DNA from: a virus
Virus record (IMG/VR): IMGVR_UViG_3300017783_000049
Coordinates: 1-46,095 of that record
Reading direction: 5' to 3' (one strand)
Length of the DNA: 46,095 bases
Both the position numbers and the translations under genes were made by a program. Of the stretch, positions 42,629-46,095 are shown in pieces (the stretch's first letter is position 1; each line of letters starts with the position of its first letter). The notes under the pieces were generated by a model. That model saw only the letters and a program-made list of their open reading frames with translations. It made no database searches and had not been told where the DNA came from.

Positions 42629-42985
42629 TTAAAACTCTGAATGGTCAAATCCTTTGCCCTTCGTTGAAATGCAATAACCTTGTAGCACCCCTTCAAGAAA
42701 ATGCAACCGGGCAACAGGTGAATTCTCCCATTCCCCTACATAAGAATCAGGATAAATCTCTATGAAGTCAGTTTTAGGGTAGAATCGGACTCTCCCATGA
42801 TTACCGTTTGGCTGCCACCGATACTGATTGCCTCGATAGATGCTTGCCTTAGCCCCTTTATCGTAGCGAGGATCTTCTGGACCTATCTCTATAAAATCAG
42901 AGGTGTGACTATAGTCAATGACATAAAGAATGCCATTTGGAGCCAGCCAGAACTGTGACAAAGTTCCGCCTATCTCTGATTCCAT
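42629..42985 (-). CDS. Hypothetical protein
   Basis: 118 residues from ATG 42985 (MESEIGGTLSQFWLAPNGIL). A longer frame reaches 43144, but its first codons run through the terminator hairpin of the thioredoxin-like gene, so the long start is unlikely. The protein is rich in Tyr, Trp and Gly (YVIDYSHTSDFIEIGPEDPR, YRGNQYRWQPNGNHGRVRFY) with a twice-seen DFIEI motif. Function not recognised. Confidence 0.6.
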   Translation of the reverse strand: MESEIGGTLSQFWLAPNGILYVIDYSHTSDFIEIGPEDPRYDKGAKASIYRGNQYRWQPNGNHGRVRFYPKTDFIEIYPDSYVGEWENSPVARLHFLEGVLQGYCISTKGKGFDHSEF

Positions 42986-43106
42986 ACTTTTAGTTTGACA
43001 TTGAATACTTGTGAATTCTTCTAGCTCACAAGAAGAATAGAACAGATCGAATAAGCCCACTAAATAATTAGACGCTATTTCAGTGTATCTACTAATGCGA
43101 TCGGAC

Positions 43107-43136
43107 AAAAAAAAGGAGGCTCCCCACGGACCTCCT
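43107..43136 (-). terminator. Intrinsic terminator behind thioredoxin-like gene
   Basis: Minus strand: AGGAGG pairs with CCTCCT, with an inner TCC/GGA stem and a small bulge, then eight Ts. About 30 bases after the gene's stop. Confidence 0.82.
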
Positions 43137-43166
43137 GAAACCATACTAGGTATAAACTCTTAGCTG

Positions 43167-43448
43167 TCAAGCTCCTAGTCGAAGTTCTAATATTCTCCTT
43201 AGATTTCTAGTGATGTCCCGAGCCCCTACGTGCTCTTCTACAACAACATCATCATGATTAGTGACAGTTAAGACAGGAGTTGCTATAATCCCATATTTTG
43301 CTCCGATCTGAATCTCTTCTTCTGTCGCTACGCCTTCCTCGAGATTGACTTTTACTATTCTGTCGACTCTAGTGTCTCCAGTTTTTTCAATAAATTCGTC
43401 AACGACTTGACAAGGGCCACAAGCCGATTTGTGAAAGAGGTAGAGCAC
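43167..43448 (-). CDS. Thioredoxin-like protein
   Basis: 93 residues starting at GTG 43448. CGPC at residues 10-13 is the redox-active dithiol, and ATPVLTV supplies the cis-proline loop, both hallmarks of the thioredoxin fold; overall length is slightly short of bacterial thioredoxin (about 105). Helix HKSACGPCQVVDEFIEKTGD and strand DRIVKVNLEEGVATEEEIQI precede the cis-Pro. Phage thioredoxins can reduce host or phage proteins or assist polymerases; which applies is unknown. It has its own terminator. A link to the cysteine-rich hub is only a hypothesis. Confidence 0.88.
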   Translation of the reverse strand: MLYLFHKSACGPCQVVDEFIEKTGDTRVDRIVKVNLEEGVATEEEIQIGAKYGIIATPVLTVTNHDDVVVEEHVGARDITRNLRRILELRLGA

Positions 43449-43480
43449 GAAGATTTTTGAAACTATGCCTATTTTACCTC

Positions 43481-43516
43481 AAAAAAAAAGACCCTTACTT
43501 AAAAAGAAAGAGTCTT
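43481..43516 (-). terminator. Intrinsic terminator behind hli / basic peptide pair
   Basis: Minus strand: AAGACTCTT and AAGGGTCTT form a nine-pair stem with one G-U pair, then nine Ts. It lies six bases after the 26-residue gene. Confidence 0.8.
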
Positions 43517-43521
43517 AACTT

Positions 43522-43602
43522 TTATTTCTTTGTGCCTTTCTTACCTCCTTTCTTGGGTGGACGACCTTTCTTGGTGCCGTATGTTCCAGGTCCGTATGGC
43601 AT
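43522..43602 (-). CDS. 26-residue basic peptide, AT-hook-like
   Basis: ATG 43602 to TAA 43522 encodes MPYGPGTYGTKKGRPPKKGG followed by KKGTKK. The KKGRPPKK core resembles an AT-hook, which binds the minor groove of AT-rich DNA. Peptides starting MPYG.GTYG..RGRPPK are, from memory, found in other marine phages. Its ATG overlaps the stop of the Hli gene by one base (TAATG), so the two are probably made together. A terminator follows directly, which supports a real gene despite the size. Confidence 0.68.
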   Translation of the reverse strand: MPYGPGTYGTKKGRPPKKGGKKGTKK

Positions 43603-43724
43603 TAAAATACTCCAGGGATGATTTGACCAGTCATGGCGTAAGCACCAATAGCTGCAATTACACCTAGCATTGCAATTCGACCATTAACTCTCTCTGCTAA
43701 CTCAAAATGTTCTTGTTGCTCCAT
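43602..43724 (-). CDS. hli: High-light-inducible protein (Hli)
   Basis: 40 residues from ATG 43724. After a short polar start it has AERVNGRIAMLGVIAAIGAY, the single chlorophyll-binding helix of Hli proteins with the E..N.R.AM.G motif, then AMTGQIIPGVF. Hli proteins protect photosystem II under strong light and are among the common host-derived genes in cyanophages, where they are thought to keep photosynthesis running during infection. The location in a structural operon and coupling to a basic peptide are notable. It implies a photosynthetic cyanobacterial host. Confidence 0.93.
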   Translation of the reverse strand: MEQQEHFELAERVNGRIAMLGVIAAIGAYAMTGQIIPGVF

Positions 43725-43752
43725 AAGCCTGTATAATGCACACTATATTTCC

Positions 43753-43776
43753 AATAAAAAACCCACCGAAGTGGGT
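43753..43776 (-). terminator. Intrinsic terminator between membrane gene and hli
   Basis: Minus strand: ACCCAC-TTCG-GTGGGT, six pairs with a TTCG tetraloop, then a T-rich run. It isolates hli from the gene above it, so hli needs its own promoter; AT-rich sequence between them could hold one, but no clear pair of boxes is visible. Confidence 0.9.
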
Positions 43777-43845
43777 CCATCCCGAACATATTATACTGCC
43801 AAAAGGCGTATTATCCGTCCTGCCGTCACTGCTGACGATAAAAGA

Positions 43846-44155
43846 TTAATCTTGACTGTCAATCCTCCAACAAATTATTACTCCTGGAACAATTGAAAGC
43901 CAAGCCATCACGATTAATGGATTGAGGTAGCCCCAACTGCTCACATTTTTTAAAATCATACCAAAACTGTAGCTAGTCACAAAGAATATCAAGCAATATA
44001 TTACCCTCCAATAGGCCTTGTCCGTACCAAAAGTACTTAAAAAATAGATCAAACAGCTTTTTTGCATCGTCTGATTGCTTTGACCTATACTTCCCCCTAT
44101 CTACATCGTTTATAACGGAGGAAAATAGCTTATTTTTGAACCAAGATATTGACAA
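43846..44155 (-). pseudogene. Small membrane protein gene split between two frames
   Basis: Two overlapping minus frames seem to be parts of one gene. The first starts at TTG 44155 (AAGAG upstream): a charged soluble region, KQSDDAKKLFDLFFKYFWYG, and stops at 43973. The second is in the +1 frame, from ATG 44067 to 43846: AYWRVIYCLIFFVTSYSFGM and YLNPLIVMAWLSIVPGVIIC, two transmembrane helices. Joined near 44020-44060 they would make a protein of about 100 residues with a soluble N-terminus and two helices. The overlap has homopolymer runs (six As, six Ts), so a sequencing error, real inactivation or a programmed shift are all possible. Product unknown; TTG start overlaps the plus promoter. 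Confidence 0.45.
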
Positions 44156-44178
44156 AAACTCTTATTAGCTCTTATACT
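44149..44178 (+). promoter_or_regulatory. Sigma70-type promoter for plus-strand gene
   Basis: A perfect -35 box TTGACA (44149-44154), 18-base spacer, and -10 box TATACT (44173-44178) lie 21 bases before ATG 44200. It matches host sigma70-type promoters, as expected for a gene read early by host polymerase. Confidence 0.8.
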
Positions 44179-44199
44179 CTTTCTTTACTCGCATCTATC

Positions 44200-44514
44200 A
44201 TGAAAACACCATGCACCTGGAGTCAAGTTAGTGATTCCCCTTGCGTTGAATCCTATTTTGCTGTCGAAGAAAGAAATGCTGTTGTCGTTATCCTCAAAGA
44301 GCCCTTCGTTCTCTCCCACAATTATCGAAATAAATTAATCTGCTACTGGACTTCACCTCTTTACAGAATATCTTACGAAGCTTCACTCCTGATGTGCCGT
44401 AAAACCAATCAATACATTGGTATAACACCTTTTCATATGCAGGAAGCGCTTGACTCCCTCCAGTCTCAGTGGCATTTAATCCAACCTTTAACCCTTTCGG
44501 CAACTCCCGCATGA
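44200..44514 (+). CDS. Hypothetical plus-strand protein
   Basis: 104 residues from ATG 44200 behind the strong promoter; the leader is very short and lacks a Shine-Dalgarno site. The sequence starts MKTPCTWSQVSDSPCVESYF, has beta stretches (RNAVVVILKEPFVLSHNYRN, CYWTSPLYRISYEA) and a helical end (MQEALDSLQSQWHLIQPL). Five cysteines; no known motif. Its 3' end overlaps the zinc-ribbon-like gene on the other strand by 27 bases. Third codon positions favour C and T, unlike the minus genes. Possibly a host-takeover protein; unproven. Confidence 0.6.
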   Translation: MKTPCTWSQVSDSPCVESYFAVEERNAVVVILKEPFVLSHNYRNKLICYWTSPLYRISYEASLLMCRKTNQYIGITPFHMQEALDSLQSQWHLIQPLTLSATPA

Positions 44515-44667
44515 TTCAATCTCACCATTCAAATACTTCGCATAGCTAGCATTCATCTTCTGCCAACTCTCACACCCTAAACACCAAATATCACACGTAT
44601 CTACACTATGTACGTACTGAATTAGATTATTTACCTCAGGATCTGCCTCAGGATGCTCCATACCCAT
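44488..44667 (-). CDS. Small zinc-ribbon-like protein
   Basis: 59 residues from ATG 44667, or 57 from an ATG two codons on. Cysteines at 29/32 (CLGC) and 53/56 (CGSC), with another at 25, have the CxxC-x20-CxxC pattern of a zinc ribbon or knuckle. Preceding residues are acidic (EHPEADPEVNNLIQYVHS). ATG lies four bases after the stop of the gene upstream, so they form an operon. Convergent overlap with the plus gene at its 3' end. Binding to DNA, RNA or a partner cannot be told apart. Confidence 0.55.
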   Translation of the reverse strand: MGMEHPEADPEVNNLIQYVHSVDTCDIWCLGCESWQKMNASYAKYLNGEIESCGSCRKG

Positions 44668-44671
44668 GGTC

Positions 44672-45073
44672 TTAAGATCTATAAGTTACTGACCCTATAT
44701 TACCAGTACTTAATCCAATAATGTTCGAAAATGCAAATACTTTTTGTAATTCACCCACAATCCTAGCCTTTTCTTTCAATATAGTCGCATATTTTCCGCC
44801 ATTCTCTTTCTCAAACTCCAATACATCAGCCTTTACTAGCATCTTCCCCGCTTCATCCTCATGCCCAGCCTTCTTTTGATGCAACATCGCAGTGTCATAC
44901 TCCCCTAATAATACTCGTACTGCTGTCACTTGAGTTGATGCAATAGCACCTAGCTCATTACATCCAATCGTCATCTCATTTAACGTATATCGACTGAATC
45001 CTACCCCTAATGCTAATAATATCCTCTCCACATCTCCCCCCACCCATCCTAAACTAAGATCTAAACTCGCCAT
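44672..45073 (-). CDS. Hypothetical protein, possibly structural
   Basis: 133 residues from ATG 45073 with AAAGG ten bases upstream. The protein appears helical (SLGWVGGDVERILLALGVGF, NEMTIGCNELGAIASTQVTA, YATILKEKARIVGELQKVFA). I recall loosely similar small proteins next to capsid genes in other phages, where a head-tail connector role has been proposed, but I cannot confirm it. It is purine-rich and codon third positions favour G and A. It heads the minus-strand operon in this window. Confidence 0.6.
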   Translation of the reverse strand: MASLDLSLGWVGGDVERILLALGVGFSRYTLNEMTIGCNELGAIASTQVTAVRVLLGEYDTAMLHQKKAGHEDEAGKMLVKADVLEFEKENGGKYATILKEKARIVGELQKVFAFSNIIGLSTGNIGSVTYRS

Positions 45074-45133
45074 CGGATTTTACCTTTAGTATCCTATTCT
45101 TCCACTAAACTATATTTACATGCTCCACTCTCC

Positions 45134-45364
45134 TTGCTCCCTCCCTCCTTAGTCCTACCTCTAACTCTCGTCGTCTCAGTAAACTATTACCCCTCCCCTT
45201 CCTCTAAACTCCCAGACCTCTCTCATCCTTCTATTATCTCCACTAAACAAATCCTCTCTATTATGTACCATATGCTCGGTCCTGATAAATCTAAAAAACT
45301 TCTCCTCAAATCTATTAACCTCCTCTCCCCTAAACAACGTGACCTCCTTAAATCACTCTACTAA
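45134..45364 (+). CDS. Questionable plus-strand gene in pyrimidine-rich region
   Basis: The frame starts only with TTG at 45134 and reads 76 residues. The C-terminal 35 (MLGPDKSKKLLLKSINLLSP, KQRDLLKSLY) look like a helical protein with codon ends mostly C or T, like the gene at 44200, but the N-terminal half is Pro/Ser/Leu-rich. A minus frame of 53 residues (45176-45337, TTG start with AAGGAGG upstream) is an equal competitor. I cannot decide between them. Confidence 0.3.
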   Translation: MLPPSLVLPLTLVVSVNYYPSPSSKLPDLSHPSIISTKQILSIMYHMLGPDKSKKLLLKSINLLSPKQRDLLKSLY

Positions 45365-45370
45365 TTAATC

Positions 45371-45553
45371 ATGCCCTCCTTCGCTCCTCATCCCTTCTCC
45401 TCTCATCAACGTAAACATCCTCCCCTAGTGCCAGGCTCCTGGTTGCCTCCTCATACTCCCAATACTCTCCTCGGTCCCTCCCGCGCCGTAAAAGCTGTTT
45501 TGGAAAATTGCTCAGATTTTCAGAGGGGTCTGTCAGGAGCCACAAGCCAGTGA
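45371..45553 (+). CDS. Questionable small plus-strand gene
   Basis: ATG 45371 opens a 60-residue frame rich in Pro, His and Ser (MPSFAPHPFSSHQRKHPPLV) with a more ordinary end (GPSRAVKAVLENCSDFQRGL). It starts six bases after the stop of the previous plus frame. No ribosome site and no known family. The competing minus frame (45369-45596) is dominated by Arg and Glu and is no better supported. Confidence 0.3.
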   Translation: MPSFAPHPFSSHQRKHPPLVPGSWLPPHTPNTLLGPSRAVKAVLENCSDFQRGLSGATSQ

Positions 45554-45772
45554 GTCGGGGTGGGGGAGTCACAAACAGGACAGTGGTGTCCCACACCTAG
45601 TCGCTACCGCTACTGCTAGTGCTGCATAGTTTAATTATATATAATAAACGATTGACATACTCTCTTTGTTTACTCATGATCGTGAGCAACCGTCAGGTAT
45701 GCCAGTCACTATCGCACTTGCTCTATAGCTATCGACATGCTACGATCTACACATCACCAAGGGAACCATCCC
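45554..45772 (+). promoter_or_regulatory. Intergenic region with promoter and repeat leader
   Basis: Holds a small hairpin (GGTGT-CCC-ACACC near 45585), an AT-rich run at about 45629-45650, a -35 box TTGACA (45652-45657) with a 17-base spacer to CATGAT (45675-45680, four of six matches), and then the first copy of the 30-base repeat. A promoter for the gene at 45773 is likely; the -10 box is weak. Confidence 0.55.
45681..45710 (+). repeat. 30-base direct repeat, copy 1
   Basis: Begins CGTGAGCAACCGTC and matches the copy at 46060-46089 at 26 of 30 positions. It starts exactly after the -10 box of the preceding promoter, so it would form the start of the transcript. Confidence 0.8.
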
Positions 45773-46051
45773 ATGAACCACTCACTCCTCCCCTCCTGCC
45801 TGTCTGTCGCTGCAGTATTTTCTGCAGTAATTATTTCTGGCTCATTAATTAATTCTGCCAGCGAGAAGTATGTAGCCTCAAGTAAGCTCGACCATCTCGC
45901 TACATGGTGTGAGGCTGGGCAAGAGCATGCATGCTCAGCACTCTCCACTGCTACTGACGGACAGTGTGCCTCTCCCTCTGGACGTGGTGGATGCCACTAC
46001 GACAGCAACACCCACACCACGACACACTCCATCCGTGGAGCCTTCCACTAG
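45773..46051 (+). CDS. Small exported or membrane-anchored protein
   Basis: 92 residues from ATG 45773, with AAGGGA nine bases upstream. Residues 1-28 (NHSLLPSCLSVAAVFSAVII) form a signal peptide or single membrane helix; a Cys at residue 8 is in no lipobox. The remainder has LDHLATWCEAGQEHACSALS and QCASPSGRGGC with several cysteines, then a His/Thr-rich tail. I recall similar short signal-peptide proteins with a LDHLA.WCE segment in cyanophages, function unknown. An earlier ATG at 45737 lacks a ribosome site. The gene is flanked by the two direct repeats. Confidence 0.62.
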   Translation: MNHSLLPSCLSVAAVFSAVIISGSLINSASEKYVASSKLDHLATWCEAGQEHACSALSTATDGQCASPSGRGGCHYDSNTHTTTHSIRGAFH

Positions 46052-46059
46052 AGCGTGCT

Positions 46060-46089
46060 CGTGAGCAACCGTCGGGTACGCCGATCACT
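46060..46089 (+). repeat. 30-base direct repeat, copy 2
   Basis: Begins CGTGAGCAACCGTC, eight bases after the stop of the gene at 45773-46051, and runs to near the window end. Four differences from copy 1. No promoter boxes precede this copy. Confidence 0.8.
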
Positions 46090-46095
46090 CTCTTC

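Noticed and set aside
42986-43144. Longer N-terminus of the gene at 42629-42985
   Set aside because: Its first codons run through the terminator hairpin of the thioredoxin-like gene.
44294-44512. Minus frame of 72 residues opposite the plus gene at 44200
   Set aside because: The plus frame has a clear promoter and better composition; no ribosome site for the minus frame.
45369-45596. Minus frame of 75 Arg/Glu-rich residues
   Set aside because: Composition follows from the purine-rich strand; no motif or ribosome site that decides for it.
1-46095. CRISPR array, rRNA, insertion sequence or integrase
   Set aside because: No regularly spaced identical repeats with unique spacers, no transposase or integrase motif and no rRNA sequence were seen.

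Overview
The window is a piece of a tailed-phage genome, most likely a marine cyanophage with a long non-contractile tail (siphovirus-like). The cyanophage call rests on a 40-residue high-light-inducible protein, a 46-residue protein starting with the cyanobacterial-type LTYRG motif, and several tiny basic proteins of a kind known from marine phages. The siphovirus call rests on one tail-tube gene, a 1,497-residue tape measure, a lambda-like -1 frameshift chaperone pair and no visible sheath or contractile baseplate. Terminase, portal, prohead protease and replication genes are not in the window, so it is only part of the genome. I cannot name the phage.

From about 45.07 kb down to 1 almost every gene lies on the minus strand, so the operon reads right to left. 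43.5-45.1 kb: small accessory genes (zinc-ribbon-like protein, membrane protein split between two frames, Hli, a 26-residue basic peptide). 41-43.5 kb: a thioredoxin-like protein, small unknowns and neck genes. 37-40.4 kb: a G/GT-type tail chaperone pair with a GGGAAAG slippery site, a plus-strand HNH endonuclease, a tail-terminator-like protein with an Ig-like tail, and the tail tube. 26-37 kb: tape measure, tail tip and hub. 15.6-26.2 kb: three large structural proteins, one carrying a carbohydrate-binding-like segment and a von Willebrand-type MIDAS motif. 13.3-15.6 kb: scaffold, major capsid protein and a small probable decoration protein, sitting unusually downstream of the tail genes. 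1-13.3 kb: small basic proteins and a block of tail-fibre genes, one ending in an S74 self-cleaving chaperone.

Plus-strand content is limited to the HNH gene, a 104-residue gene behind a clear TTGACA/TATACT promoter at 44.15 kb, and a set of small weakly supported genes at 45.1-46.1 kb, one exported-looking and flanked by a 30-base direct repeat. Several transcription units end in good intrinsic terminators, including those directly behind the capsid and tail-tube genes, which suggests graded expression.

The most striking element is the hub-like protein at 27776-32086. Its tail-hub N- and C-terminal ends are separated by ten four-cysteine EB/EGF-like repeats and then about 380 residues of aspartate-rich thrombospondin type 3-like calcium-binding repeats. 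This is the best candidate here for an undescribed device: a long calcium-stiffened, disulfide-rich arm or ruff grown out of the tail tip. The six other fibre-type genes share a common N-terminal docking domain, so the virion appears to carry an elaborate set of adhesion structures.
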